64,000 bases of DNA from Pedobacter soli (GCF_900101435.1 NZ_FMZH01000005.1:372001-436000); one strand, 5' to 3'. Shown: positions 1-8,957, numbered from the stretch's first letter. The notes: a model not told the origin generated them from the letters alone. Program-made: numbers and translations.

Positions 1-1037
1 CGCCCGGGTAGCCACCAGCAACAATCATTACAGTAGCAGCCGTTTGTTCTGAAATAACCAGATTAACCTGATTTAACTGTTTATTGGCACTGGCCATAAA
101 CAATTCTACCAAATCGTTTTCGATACGTGGAATAACACTTTCTGTTTCCGGATCGCCCATACGTGCGTTGTATTCGATTACATAAGGATCTTCGCCAACT
201 TTGATTAAACCAAAGAAAATAAAGCCTGTATAATCGATATTATCTTTTTTCAAACCCTCTACCGTTGGTTTAATAATGCGTTCTTCTACTTTGGCCAAAA
301 ACTCTGGAGTAGCAAATGGAACCGGAGAAACCGAACCCATACCACCAGTATTTAAACCGGTATCGCCCTGACCAATTCTTTTGTAATCTTTCGCTGATGG
401 AAGGGTGATGTAATTTTCGCCATCGGTTAAAATGAATACGGAAAGCTCAATTCCGCTTAAAAATTCTTCGATCACAACTGTTGCTCCTGCTGCACCAAAT
501 TTACCGCCCAGCATCAGTTTTAATTCTTCCTGCGCTTCAACGGTTTCGGTACAGATTAATACACCTTTACCCGCAGCTAATCCATCGGCCTTTAAAACAA
601 CCGGCAAAGCATGATTTTGCAAATAAGCTAAACCATCTTCTAAGGTTTCGGGGGTGAAAGATTTAGAAGCCGCGGTTGGAATACCATGGCGCTCCATAAA
701 CTGCTTCGAAAAATCTTTACTTCCCTCTAAAATTGCACCTTCTTTTTTCGGTCCGATAACCGGAATGTGCGCAAGCGCCTGATCGGCAAGGAAAAAATCG
801 TGAATACCATTTACCAAAGGTTCTTCGGGGCCTACCACAACCAGTTCAATCTTTTCGGCAAGAACTACTTTTTTAATGGCATCAAAATCGTTTACATTGA
901 TGTTGATATTGGTACCATAAGCACCTGTACCACCGTTTCCTGGCGCAATAATTAATTTATCGCAGTGCGAAGACTGGCTCATTTTCCAGGCAAATGCACT
1001 TTCTCTGCCGCCTGAACCTAAAAGTAAGATATTCATA
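1..1037 (-). CDS. purD: Phosphoribosylamine-glycine ligase (GARS), 3' end cut by window edge
   Basis: PurD makes glycinamide ribonucleotide from phosphoribosylamine, glycine and ATP, the second step of purine synthesis in the cytoplasm. About 345 codons are present of a family length near 420-430, so the C-terminal ~80 residues lie off the left edge. My translation begins MNILLLGSGGRESAFAW and shows the N-domain glycine loop, GPEEPLVNGI, the ATP-grasp block KADGLAAGKGV, GDTGLNTGGMGS and the metal/ATP site YNARMGDPETE, all typical and intact. The start ATG is the only sensible one. A perfect Bacteroidota -7 box (TATCTTTG, 1044-1051) sits only 6 nt upstream, so transcription may start at or near the start codon. 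The reading frame has no break. Identification is secure. Confidence 0.95.
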
Positions 1038-1121
1038 TAGGGCAAAGATAGGATTTTGTTGGAATTTTGAATATTCAAAAGCAGTTGAAAGGTTGCAGGT
1101 TAGCATGTTGGCAGGAATCTT

Positions 1122-1305
1122 AAAACATGCTAAGGTTGGAAAGTTAAAAGGTTGAAAAGTTGTAATGTTAGGGTCAAACCTTTCAACATGCTAAGGTTGA
1201 AAGTTAAAAGGTTGAAAAGTTGTAATGTTGGGGTCAAACCTTCCAACATGCTAAGGTTTGAAAGTTACAAGGTTGAAAAGTTGTAATGTTGGGGTTAAAC
1301 TTTAA
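1122..1305. repeat. Tandem repeat, 60-61 bp unit, about three copies
   Basis: This 301-bp gap between purD and the next gene holds no gene. It carries three near-identical copies of a 60-61 bp unit built around AACATGCTAAGGTTG, AAAGGTTGAAAAGTTG and TAATGTTGGGGTCAAACC. The copies start near 1124, 1185 and 1245. The first is one base longer (an extra G) and the last decays after its first half. The units are made of smaller GTTGAAA/AGTTG words, so the array looks like slippage-grown low-complexity DNA. No function can be assigned. Confidence 0.85.
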
Positions 1306-1338
1306 AACATTCCAACTTTCAAACATTACAACAATTGC

Positions 1339-2220
1339 TTAGCTTCCCTTGGCGCTTCGGGTCATTTGCTCGAGCATATCCCACATTTCGTTTGGGATGG
1401 CTTCTAAACCATTCATCTGCCCTGCCCCTTGCAGCCATTCGCCGCCATCAATAGTAATTACTTCGCCATTAATATAACCTGAGAAATCGCTCACTAAAAA
1501 CGCAGCCAGATTGGCCAGTTCCTGATGATCGCCAACTCTTTTTAGCGGCACACGGTTTTTAAAATCGAATTTTTTAGCCAAATCGCCGGGCAGTAAACGC
1601 TCCCATGCACCTTTGGTTGGGAATGGTCCGGGGGCAATGGCGTTGGTACGGATCCCATATTTGCCCCACTCTACGGCCAATGAACGGGTTAAGGCTAAAA
1701 CCCCACCCTTTGCGCAGGCCGATGGCACTACATAGGCCGAGCCTGTAAAAGCATAGGTGGTAACAATGTTCAACACTGTAGCGGGTTGGTTTGTGGCAAT
1801 CCAGTGTTTACCAAAAGTAAGTGTACAGTTAACTGTTCCTTTTAAAACAATATCGATAATGGAAGAAAAGGCATTGGCCGACAGGCGTTCAGTAGGTGAA
1901 ATAAAATTACCTGCCGCATTGTTTAGCAAGACATCAACCGAACCAAATCTTTCGATTGTTTTGGCCAGTACATTCTCTACCTGAGCAATCTCCCGAACAT
2001 CACAAGCTACTGCCAATACTTTGCCTCCTGTTTTCTCCTCCATCTCATCGGCTGTCTTTTGCAACACCTCCTGCTTACGACTGGTGATGACCAGATTAGC
2101 CCCTAATTTCAGGAAATAAACGCCCATGGCTTTACCAAGCCCTGTACCGCCACCGGTAATTACAATGGTTTTACCTTTTAAAGCATCGTCTCTAAGCATG
2201 GGTGAATTATAACTGAACAT
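1339..2220 (-). CDS. 2,4-dienoyl-CoA reductase, DECR1-like short-chain dehydrogenase
   Basis: A 293-residue classical-size SDR. The dinucleotide loop TGGGTGLG is at residues 22-29 and NNAAGN at 100-105. The usual YxxxK is absent. Instead the active site is laid out as in mitochondrial DECR1: N105, Y156, S167 and K171 have the same spacing as human N148, Y199, S210 and K214. The stretch NFISPTERLS and the end KGS also match that family as I remember it. The expected reaction is NADPH-dependent reduction of 2,4-dienoyl-CoA to 3-enoyl-CoA, which lets polyunsaturated acyl-CoAs enter beta-oxidation. It is unrelated to the flavin/Fe-S FadH of E. coli. The next gene upstream, an ECI1-like isomerase, would take the product. 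No visible export signal, so cytoplasmic. Another SDR activity cannot be excluded, but the residue pattern is specific. Confidence 0.82.
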   Translation of the reverse strand: MFSYNSPMLRDDALKGKTIVITGGGTGLGKAMGVYFLKLGANLVITSRKQEVLQKTADEMEEKTGGKVLAVACDVREIAQVENVLAKTIERFGSVDVLLNNAAGNFISPTERLSANAFSSIIDIVLKGTVNCTLTFGKHWIATNQPATVLNIVTTYAFTGSAYVVPSACAKGGVLALTRSLAVEWGKYGIRTNAIAPGPFPTKGAWERLLPGDLAKKFDFKNRVPLKRVGDHQELANLAAFLVSDFSGYINGEVITIDGGEWLQGAGQMNGLEAIPNEMWDMLEQMTRSAKGS

Positions 2221-2223
2221 AAT

Positions 2224-2384
2224 GAAGGTTGGTTAACTGGTTAAATCGGTTAATTGTTGAAACTGGTTAATTTCAGGAGAGGTTAAATTGTTGGTATCTG
2301 GTTAACTGTTCAAACTGGTTAATCGGTTAATTGTTCTTGAAAACCGCCAATTGTGAACTGATAACTGCCAACTGCCAACTAAAA
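2224..2384. repeat. Low-complexity intergenic repeat of GGTTAA / AACTG words
   Basis: The gap is almost wholly made of short words: CTGGTTAA and CGGTTAATTGTT recur several times, ending in AACTGCCAACTGCCAACT beside the stop codon of the isomerase gene. No coding potential or promoter is evident. The same word family recurs near 6055, 15348 and 41427. Confidence 0.7.
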
Positions 2385-2385
2385 A

Positions 2386-3147
2386 CTACTTCCTCTGCAG
2401 GCTTTCCAAAATGGTTTTTAAAATCTGACGCGTTGCCGGCGACCACCATTGGGCAAGCATTTTCTCGAGTGCGGCAGATTGATCGGCGGTTACCGCAGCA
2501 ATCAGTTCTTCGCGGATGTTAAGTTTGCTTTGTGACCAGGTGTTGCCTTCGAGCTCCATGTATTTTTTAATCTTACGCTCGGCAGCAGTCAGCAAACTTT
2601 CATTACGCACCAGCTCATCTACCAAACCTGCTTTTAGTGCTTCTTCCGGATTATACAATTTACCTGAAAGTAAACTTCGTGAAGCTTCGGCCTTGCCAAT
2701 CCAGAAAGCATAGAGTTGAAAAATGCTGTTAGGCACAATGATACCAACAGGTACTTCGTTTAAGCCGATAATGTATTGACCTTCGGCCATTACCCGGTAA
2801 TCGCAAGCCAGGGCCATTACGCAACCACCCGCCGGGCTATGCCCGCTTATTGCGGCTACCATTGGCTTTTTAAAGGAAACCAGATTTGCAGTAAAACCTA
2901 AAAACAGCTCCCAAAAAGATTTGGCTTCGACTTCATTGTAGTTATAAAGTTCTACAAGGTCTAGTCCAGCCGAAAAGAAAGGAGCTGTACCTGTTAAAAT
3001 AACGCCACCAATGTTATCATCGGCAGCGATATTTTTCAGCATATCATCCAGTTCGGTAATCAGCTCGCGGTTTAAGGCGTTCGATTTTCCTCTATCTAAT
3101 GTTATCGTAGCTAAACGATCTTTAACACTTACTTTTATGGTGTTCAT
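2386..3147 (-). CDS. Delta3,Delta2-enoyl-CoA isomerase (ECI1-like), crotonase fold
   Basis: A 253-residue crotonase-superfamily protein. The oxyanion-hole segments are FFSAGLD (57-63) and SPAGG (104-108). In enoyl-CoA hydratases two glutamates act. Here the first position is Val110 (GGCVMAL) and only the second remains, Glu131 in GLNEVPVGI. That single-glutamate pattern, with the surrounding ACDYRV and IIVPN, is what mitochondrial ECI1 isomerases show, so isomerisation of 3-enoyl-CoA to trans-2-enoyl-CoA is more likely than hydration. It lies upstream of the DECR1-like gene on the same strand, about 165 bp away, which fits a two-enzyme auxiliary route for unsaturated fatty acids. The annotations 'enoyl-CoA hydratase' or PaaG-like are alternatives. 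The 118-bp gap beyond its start shows no clear promoter. Confidence 0.8.
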   Translation of the reverse strand: MNTIKVSVKDRLATITLDRGKSNALNRELITELDDMLKNIAADDNIGGVILTGTAPFFSAGLDLVELYNYNEVEAKSFWELFLGFTANLVSFKKPMVAAISGHSPAGGCVMALACDYRVMAEGQYIIGLNEVPVGIIVPNSIFQLYAFWIGKAEASRSLLSGKLYNPEEALKAGLVDELVRNESLLTAAERKIKKYMELEGNTWSQSKLNIREELIAAVTADQSAALEKMLAQWWSPATRQILKTILESLQRK

Positions 3148-3265
3148 GGTAAAATAGTATCAAGTTTTAGTAGCAAGCATTTTATAGTATCGGGATGCAA
3201 GTATCAAGAAAGTTCGCAACCAACAAGCTATGCTTGCATAACAACTCAAATTTATCTATTTTTCT

Positions 3266-5956
3266 TTATTTCACATCATAAGTGTAAACTTTTCTCGCTA
3301 AATGGCCCAGTGCATCGATTCCTTCTATTACTACGCGGTAATTTCCGGGTTCATCGGCATTGTAAAATTCAAATTTGGCTTTACCATCGGCCCCCGCAAC
3401 CACTTGTGGGTTCCAGTAAATGGTAGTTCGCAAATCGGCACGGCTGCTGGTGCTTGCCGCATCATATTTAGGCGAGTAAAACTCCCTCGATACAGTAAAT
3501 CCTTTAGGGTTAAACGTAACAATACCAGGCGCATAACGGTTAGAACTTCTGCCACCATCGCCACGTTTGGTGGTAATGATAATTACACCACCGCCACCTT
3601 GCGAACCATAAATAGCGGTATTACCAATGCTTTTTAATAATTCTATCGATTCTACATCAGATGGCACAACATTATCCAGAAAATCAGCTTCCATTTGCAT
3701 GCCATCCACAATTAGCTGTATAGGGGTATTTTGGCTACGCATTAAATAAGGAATATTGCCCCTGAATATTACCCCCGGCAAACGCCCCTGCAAACACTGC
3801 GAAAGGGTAACACAGGTAGATAACTGATCGGCAGTTAACACGAAATCGGCATGCCCCGCACCATTGAGGTTGGACGAGTTTTTAGCCGGATTTTTCTTTT
3901 CGGTAATGGTTACCTCCTCTAGTTTAATGGTACGCTCTAACAAACCTAAGCGGGTCATTTCGTTAAAGTAATTATCACTTTCTTTAATGTATTTCATTAA
4001 AGTGTTGTTTACATTGATATCGATATCGGCACCATTTTTATTTTTAGTTACAATTTGTCCGGGTACGATATCGAGATTTATATCAACAAATTTGCGTTCG
4101 GTTTTGGTACGTGCCTGCACCACAAATTTGGTACTATCGCCAAAACTCAGGTTATCAAAAACGAACTTCCCTTCGGCATTGGTCACCGTATCCAAAATAT
4201 ACATGGTTCCTTTGGTAGCCATTAACATTACCTTGCCGCCAGGTACAGGCTTGTTGCCCTTGGTTACGGTACCGCTAATGGTGATAGATTGTTCTGGCTG
4301 ATAGGTAATATTTGGCCCTATGTTGTTGATGATATTTTTCCAGGTAAACCTTCTCCAGCCCTGGGTAAGCATCAGGTTATCGAGCTCTTTTTGGGTTTGC
4401 ACATCATCCTTTAAAAAATAATGATTTGGTTTTTCTACATAGCCAATCAAATCAGAAGTAAGTAAAAGCGAAGTAAGGATATTCGTTTCATTATCTTCAT
4501 CAGGTGCCACTTTGCTTGCATTGGTAACGGCAACAGAAAAACTGCCCAAAACAGGTTTACCTTCACTGGCAGCATCGAAACTAAAACTGGCTTTCCCTTT
4601 TCTCGATTTGGCTACATCGCCGGTATTTAACGATACATCGATTAAATCTGCTTTGTTGGTTACAAATACCAATCGCTCAGCCACAGGCTGGTTGGTAGCT
4701 GAAAACAGCGTAAACTGCACAATGCCAGCCGGCAGGTTCTTTTTTGGGATATTGGCCATTAACACCTGTTTATCCATTTTGGCTTTCGAAACATAATACA
4801 CGGTGCCACCATGTTGCGCCACCACTTTTAATTCGTCGCCATTAACCAAATCGGTACTGGCCATTATTTTTAGCGATACTTTAGCGGTATCGGTATTGTT
4901 TAAGGAAATGGCATAACCACTTTTTGCTGCCACTGGTAGCTTGAATGTTTTTTCGGAACCGTCTTTAAATTTAACTTTTGCCGAGTAAACCCTGCCTGCC
5001 TGACTATTGAACACAAAGTTGCCCATACCAAGATAAGTGGTTGCAAAGCTGGTAACGGTTGTTCCGGTTTCGTCTATAATATCGCCCTGTACATCTTCGC
5101 CTTTACCACTTGGATTAACGGCTTTGATGGCAATTTTTTGAGGTAACTCTTCAATCAATGTACCGCCTTCGGGCATAAACTGCACGTCTACATCGTTAGA
5201 AGTTGAAGTAATCGGAATCGATTTAATTACTTTCTGCTTATTATCGAGCGTAAGGGTAGCTATAATTTTCCCTGATTTATTTTGAAATGTCTGGTTGCTG
5301 GTAAAACTGATTACGGCATCGCCGGTTAAACTGGTTTTTACCTTGCCTTTGGTTACACTCCGGTAATCGAGCTGTACATCGTAACTTACTTCGTTTTCGC
5401 TATAGGCAATGCCATTTTTATCTTCGAAATGAATGGTAGCCGTTACTTTATCGGCATTGTTCTCTTTGCTAAAGTTGTAAGTTGTTTTGGTAAATACCTT
5501 ATTGGCCCAGCTGTTTCCAATTTTAATGGTTTTATCGAAAAAGAAATCCGTTCCGAAATTACGCATGTAATTGGTGTAAGCCCTGATCCGGTAGTTTCCT
5601 TCGCTCAGCGAATCGGTCAGCTTAAAATCGCCCCAGGTGATGCCTCCCATTATGGGTAGTTTAATCTGTTTTTTAAGCGAATCTTTTTCGTTAATGAGCT
5701 CTACATATAAAATTTTGCTGATGTTGGAGGGAGCCGATGTTTTCGTATTTACGATATAGGCTTTAAACCAGATATCGTCGCCTATGGCATAATAAGGCTT
5801 ATCTAAATGTATATGTACTTTTTCCTGAGGGTACTTGGTGGTATAATCTTCTAATTTTTGTAAAAGCTGGCTAAACGGATCATCGTCCATTTTAAAAGCT
5901 GTGAAGCCAATTAAGAGTAAAACAAAACTGAGGGCGAGAATAATTCTGGGTTTCAT
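3266..5956 (-). CDS. Large exported protein with macroglobulin (MG2-like) domains and a SusC-type TonB plug but no barrel
   Basis: An 896-residue protein with a signal peptide (first ~22 residues, hydrophobic IILALSFVLLLIGF). The N-terminal part (about 45-140) has the MG2-like pattern HIHLDKPYYAIGDDIWFKAY followed by GNYRIRAYTNYMRN. A carboxypeptidase-regulatory beta domain lies around 560-640. A TonB receptor plug occurs near 700-798 (LQGRLPGVIFRG, IQLIVDGM, IYGSQGGGGVIIITTKRG). A short macroglobulin-type tail (TIYWNP to the end) follows instead of a ~500-residue outer-membrane barrel. Such plug-without-barrel proteins are widespread in Bacteroidota and of unknown role. Location is probably periplasmic or outer-membrane associated. 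It appears monocistronic. The frame is intact and I see no sign that a barrel was lost by mutation, since the C-terminal domain is well formed. Confidence 0.75.
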   Translation of the reverse strand: MKPRIILALSFVLLLIGFTAFKMDDDPFSQLLQKLEDYTTKYPQEKVHIHLDKPYYAIGDDIWFKAYIVNTKTSAPSNISKILYVELINEKDSLKKQIKLPIMGGITWGDFKLTDSLSEGNYRIRAYTNYMRNFGTDFFFDKTIKIGNSWANKVFTKTTYNFSKENNADKVTATIHFEDKNGIAYSENEVSYDVQLDYRSVTKGKVKTSLTGDAVISFTSNQTFQNKSGKIIATLTLDNKQKVIKSIPITSTSNDVDVQFMPEGGTLIEELPQKIAIKAVNPSGKGEDVQGDIIDETGTTVTSFATTYLGMGNFVFNSQAGRVYSAKVKFKDGSEKTFKLPVAAKSGYAISLNNTDTAKVSLKIMASTDLVNGDELKVVAQHGGTVYYVSKAKMDKQVLMANIPKKNLPAGIVQFTLFSATNQPVAERLVFVTNKADLIDVSLNTGDVAKSRKGKASFSFDAASEGKPVLGSFSVAVTNASKVAPDEDNETNILTSLLLTSDLIGYVEKPNHYFLKDDVQTQKELDNLMLTQGWRRFTWKNIINNIGPNITYQPEQSITISGTVTKGNKPVPGGKVMLMATKGTMYILDTVTNAEGKFVFDNLSFGDSTKFVVQARTKTERKFVDINLDIVPGQIVTKNKNGADIDINVNNTLMKYIKESDNYFNEMTRLGLLERTIKLEEVTITEKKNPAKNSSNLNGAGHADFVLTADQLSTCVTLSQCLQGRLPGVIFRGNIPYLMRSQNTPIQLIVDGMQMEADFLDNVVPSDVESIELLKSIGNTAIYGSQGGGGVIIITTKRGDGGRSSNRYAPGIVTFNPKGFTVSREFYSPKYDAASTSSRADLRTTIYWNPQVVAGADGKAKFEFYNADEPGNYRVVIEGIDALGHLARKVYTYDVK

Positions 5957-6054
5957 GTGGTTAGGTAAAATAAATACGCCTCAAGGTACAAAACATGAGG
6001 CATATTTTTATGAAGAACACATGAAATTTGAAAATAATACTAAGTTTGTAGTTC

Positions 6055-6120
6055 TCAGCCTACAATCGGCAGTTTGCAATAAGCAGTTAACCGATTTAAA
6101 CAATTAACCGATTAACCCAC
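6055..6120. repeat. Low-complexity intergenic repeat with AACCGATT words
   Basis: Downstream of dcd, the gap reads as short words: GCAGTTTGCAATAAGCAGTTAACCGATTTAAACAATT and then AACCGATTAACC (quoted in two pieces, the first shortened in sense to its GCAGTT and TTAACCGATT units). It belongs to the same family as the other word repeats in the window. No function is visible. Confidence 0.55.
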
Positions 6121-6125
6121 CTAAA

Positions 6126-6662
6126 CTAAAACTTGTTTTTCCACATCATGCTTTCAACCGGCCGTGTGGTTTTATTGTTGTATTTTGCGTTTCCTTTGGT
6201 GTTGTACATGGTTCCGATCTGGCCTTCTACCACAAAATAAATGAGCTGACCAATGGGCATTCCAGCATAAACCTTTACGGGCTGCGCAACAGATATTTCC
6301 AATGTCCAGGTATTACAGAAACCAACATCGCCTTTACCTGCAGTGGCATGAATATCGATACCCAAACGGCCGGTACTACTCTTACCTTCCAAAAAAGGCA
6401 CATGGCCGTGTGTTTCGGTATACTCTAAGGTAACGCCAAGGTATAATGTTCCGGGTTGCAGGATATAACCATCTTTCGGGATCTCAAAATGTTCGATCTC
6501 ATTGTGTGCCTTGGCATCCAGCACACGGCTTTTATAGGTAGCCAAATATTTTCCCAAATGTACATCATAAGAGTTTGTTCCTAAACACTCGCGTTTAAAA
6601 GGCTCAATGATGATGGTACCCTTCTCAATTTCTTCTAATATCCTGCTATCAGATAATATCAT
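6126..6662 (-). CDS. dcd: dCTP deaminase
   Basis: A 178-residue protein that converts dCTP to dUTP, feeding dTMP synthesis. The family nucleotide-binding loop EGKSSTGRLG is at 92-101, the segment GKGDVGFCNTWTLEI carries the catalytic Glu122, and the C-terminal part has MPIGQLIYF and KYNNKTTRPVES, a usual ending. Length and motifs fit trimeric Dcd. Whether it also acts as a dUTPase (as in the archaeal and mycobacterial bifunctional forms) cannot be decided by eye. It is transcribed away from the phosphopantetheinyl transferase gene across a 71-bp shared promoter region. Confidence 0.92.
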   Translation of the reverse strand: MILSDSRILEEIEKGTIIIEPFKRECLGTNSYDVHLGKYLATYKSRVLDAKAHNEIEHFEIPKDGYILQPGTLYLGVTLEYTETHGHVPFLEGKSSTGRLGIDIHATAGKGDVGFCNTWTLEISVAQPVKVYAGMPIGQLIYFVVEGQIGTMYNTKGNAKYNNKTTRPVESMMWKNKF

Positions 6663-6703
6663 TTTTATGCGTATTTTTGGCCTAAATTATCATTTATTTA
6701 AGA

Positions 6704-6711
6704 TAATTTTG
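6704..6711 (+). promoter_or_regulatory. Bacteroidota -7 box for the PPTase-lipB operon
   Basis: TAATTTTG is a perfect match to the TAnnTTTG -7 consensus, 22 nt upstream of the PPTase ATG. A TTTG at 6676-6679 is the only -33 candidate but lies 24 nt away, longer than the usual 17-20, so the -33 assignment is weak. Confidence 0.5.
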
Positions 6712-6733
6712 CATGTAATCTCCAATTTAATCA

Positions 6734-7381
6734 ATGCCAATAATTTATAACCAAAATATTGATGACCATGCTGTTTTAGCTATCTGGAAAATTGAGGAAA
6801 CAGAAGATGAATTGCTGGCTGGGCTGCAACTCAAACAGCACGAACACGATATCATCTCATCGTTAAACAGTGGCAAAAGGCTATTGCATTGGTTAAGCAC
6901 CCGGCTATTGCTCCGCACCATGCTCAATACTACCGAGTATATTGATTGCCAGTTTGATGAGCATGGCAAACCTTACCTGGTTAATTTCGATTATCAGATT
7001 TCGTTAAGTCACTCTTACGATTATGCAGCGGTAATGATTAGCAAAGATTATGCTGTGGGTGTAGATATTGAACTGATTAAGCATAAAATAAAAAGCATTA
7101 AACATAAGTTTTTAAGCGATGTAGAGCTTGCCCAAAAACAAATTGGCGATAATACCGATGGCCTGTATGTTGCCTGGTGTGCTAAAGAAGCCATTTACAA
7201 ATGGCATGGCAAAAAAGGTCTGGAGTTTAAGCAACATATCCACATTAAACCTTTTAAACTTAAAAACGAAGGTAGCTTAAATGCATTGGTAGAACTACCA
7301 AACGGCCCCCGCGAGCTAACTGTTAATTATTTTAAAACCAAAGATGGCTACATGCTGGGCTATGTAGCCGGCAATTATTAA
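6734..7381 (+). CDS. 4'-phosphopantetheinyl transferase, Sfp type
   Basis: A 215-residue enzyme that moves phosphopantetheine from CoA to a serine of carrier proteins. The family signature is complete: SLSHS at 90-94, GVDIE at 109-113 (Mg-binding Asp111 and Glu113) and WCAKEAIYKW at 148-157. The size is that of the two-lobed Sfp/Gsp class rather than the ~120-residue AcpS. No polyketide or peptide synthetase lies nearby. The gene sits 6 bp before lipB, whose product takes octanoate from octanoyl-ACP, so a role in activating the fatty-acid ACP is plausible but inferred. Confidence 0.9.
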   Translation: MPIIYNQNIDDHAVLAIWKIEETEDELLAGLQLKQHEHDIISSLNSGKRLLHWLSTRLLLRTMLNTTEYIDCQFDEHGKPYLVNFDYQISLSHSYDYAAVMISKDYAVGVDIELIKHKIKSIKHKFLSDVELAQKQIGDNTDGLYVAWCAKEAIYKWHGKKGLEFKQHIHIKPFKLKNEGSLNALVELPNGPRELTVNYFKTKDGYMLGYVAGNY

Positions 7382-7387
7382 ATACCA

Positions 7388-8122
7388 ATGGAGATGAACG
7401 AGACAGCAGAAAAAGTAATTGCCAAAGATTTAGTGCCAACAGTTTTTACCGACTGGGGATTAACCGACTACCAGCAGGCCTGGGATAAGCAGGAAGATTT
7501 GCTAAACCAAACGGTAGCCATTAAAACGGCAAACAGGGTAAACAACACCCACACGCCAACACCTAACCACCTGATTTTTTGTGAGCACCCGCATGTTTAT
7601 ACTTTAGGCAAAAGTGGTCACCCCGAAAACCTGTTGCTTGATGAGCAGGGCTTAAAAGATAAAGGGGCTACCTATTATAAAATTAACCGGGGCGGCGATA
7701 TTACTTACCATGGGCCGGGACAGATTGTAGGCTACCCGATATTGGATCTGGATAATTTTTTTACTGATATCCATCTCTACCTGCGTACCCTTGAAGAGGC
7801 AGTAATTTTAACCCTCAAAGATTATGGCATCGAGGCGGGCCGCTATCCAGGCTACACCGGGGTGTGGCTGGATCCCGACAACGAAAAAGCACGAAAAATT
7901 TGTGCCATGGGCGTGCGCTGCAGCAGATGGGTTACCATGCATGGCTTTGCCTTTAACGTAAATGTAGATCTCGGTTATTTTAAAAACATTGTACCTTGTG
8001 GGATAGATGATAAGGCGGTTACCTCCCTAGAGCATGAACTGGGCAGAAAAATGGATATGGAAGAAGTGAAAGAAAAACTTAAAAACCATATTGCCAGCCT
8101 GTTTAAAATGAAACTGATTTAA
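7388..8122 (+). CDS. lipB: Lipoyl(octanoyl) transferase
   Basis: A 244-residue protein that transfers octanoate from octanoyl-ACP to lipoyl domains, the first step of protein lipoylation. The hallmarks are RGGDITYHGPGQ (101-112), Lys170 in ARKICAMGV, TMHGFAFNV and the thioester-forming Cys204 in IVPCGI. The N-terminus is ~20 residues longer than in E. coli, as is common in this phylum. The ATG chosen has a second in-frame ATG two codons later. It is cotranscribed with the PPTase gene (6-bp gap). Two ACP-linked functions in one operon suggest a shared fatty acid/lipoate theme. Confidence 0.93.
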   Translation: MEMNETAEKVIAKDLVPTVFTDWGLTDYQQAWDKQEDLLNQTVAIKTANRVNNTHTPTPNHLIFCEHPHVYTLGKSGHPENLLLDEQGLKDKGATYYKINRGGDITYHGPGQIVGYPILDLDNFFTDIHLYLRTLEEAVILTLKDYGIEAGRYPGYTGVWLDPDNEKARKICAMGVRCSRWVTMHGFAFNVNVDLGYFKNIVPCGIDDKAVTSLEHELGRKMDMEEVKEKLKNHIASLFKMKLI

Positions 8123-8187
8123 TAATCTTTAAACAAATTACTCCATACCAATAAAACTAAGGCCAGGCTTACTTCGTAAATTAAGCC

Positions 8188-8910
8188 ATGAAGATTTTAT
8201 TGAGTGTCCTTTTATTTTCTTTCTTAACTTCGGGCTGTACTAAGCACGAAAACATGCCATTAAACACCGATACTTCTATTACCCAACCCATTACCGGTGG
8301 CAGCACTTTTAGTTACCTGGCCCTGGGCGATTCTTATACCATTGGCGAAGCAGTAAAGCAAGCTGAGTCTTTCCCTTACCAGCTGCAAAGCCAGTTGAAA
8401 GATAAAAACATCAGGGTGGCCAACCCCAAAATTATTGCGGTAACCGGCTGGACTACCGATGAATTACAGGCAGGCATAAAAAAGGAGAATTTAAGCGGAA
8501 CTTATGATTTCGTTACCCTGCTCATTGGAGTAAACAATCAATACCGTGGTTATCCGCTTAGTACCTACCGTAAGGAATTCGCAGAATTGTTACAAAAGGC
8601 CATTGCTTTTGCAGGTGGCGATGTGCGCAAGGTTTTTGTAATCTCTATACCCGATTGGGGGGCTACACCATTTGGCAAAAACTCTGGAAGGGATACGCAG
8701 GTTATTGCTGCTGAAATAGATAGTTTTAATGCCGCAAATCAGGAAATAACAGCCGCAGCAGGCGTAAACTACACCAATATTACACCGGCCTCAAGAAATG
8801 CAGCTACCGATGCAGCACTGGTAGCAGGCGATGGATTACATCCAAGCGGTAAAATGTATGGCCAGTGGGCCGATGCCTTATTAACAAAAGTAGCCGCAGT
8901 GTTGAAATAA
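8188..8910 (+). CDS. SGNH/GDSL hydrolase, predicted lipoprotein
   Basis: A 240-residue protein with a lipoprotein signal (hydrophobic LLSVLLFSFLTSG, lipobox cysteine Cys17). The SGNH blocks are LALGDSYT (nucleophile Ser49), a block III GVNN and a block V DGLHPSG giving the Asp-His pair. The order and spacing are complete, so the enzyme should be an active esterase or deacylase held in the cell envelope. The substrate is unknown; members act on lipids, acetylated sugars and peptidoglycan. It follows lipB after 65 bp and may be expressed on its own. Confidence 0.85.
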   Translation: MKILLSVLLFSFLTSGCTKHENMPLNTDTSITQPITGGSTFSYLALGDSYTIGEAVKQAESFPYQLQSQLKDKNIRVANPKIIAVTGWTTDELQAGIKKENLSGTYDFVTLLIGVNNQYRGYPLSTYRKEFAELLQKAIAFAGGDVRKVFVISIPDWGATPFGKNSGRDTQVIAAEIDSFNAANQEITAAAGVNYTNITPASRNAATDAALVAGDGLHPSGKMYGQWADALLTKVAAVLK

Positions 8911-8927
8911 TTTAACTCGTTGATTAT

Positions 8928-8957
8928 TTTGTTTTTAAATTAAAAAAATTACTTTAG
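8928..8957 (+). promoter_or_regulatory. Promoter of the CD225-DUF2752 pair
   Basis: TTTG (8928-8931), an 18-nt spacer and TACTTTAG (8950-8957, 7 of 8 to TAnnTTTG) fit the sigma-ABfr-type promoter of Bacteroidota. It lies about 38 nt upstream of the CD225 gene in an A+T-rich gap. Confidence 0.55.

Noticed and set aside
2386..3147. Enoyl-CoA hydratase as the primary call
   Set aside because: The first catalytic glutamate is replaced by valine, and the surrounding sequence follows the ECI1 isomerases.
3302..5659. Plus-strand ORFs over the macroglobulin/plug gene, up to 111 codons
   Set aside because: They are antisense shadows without ribosome sites, and the minus-strand gene has clear domains and a signal peptide.
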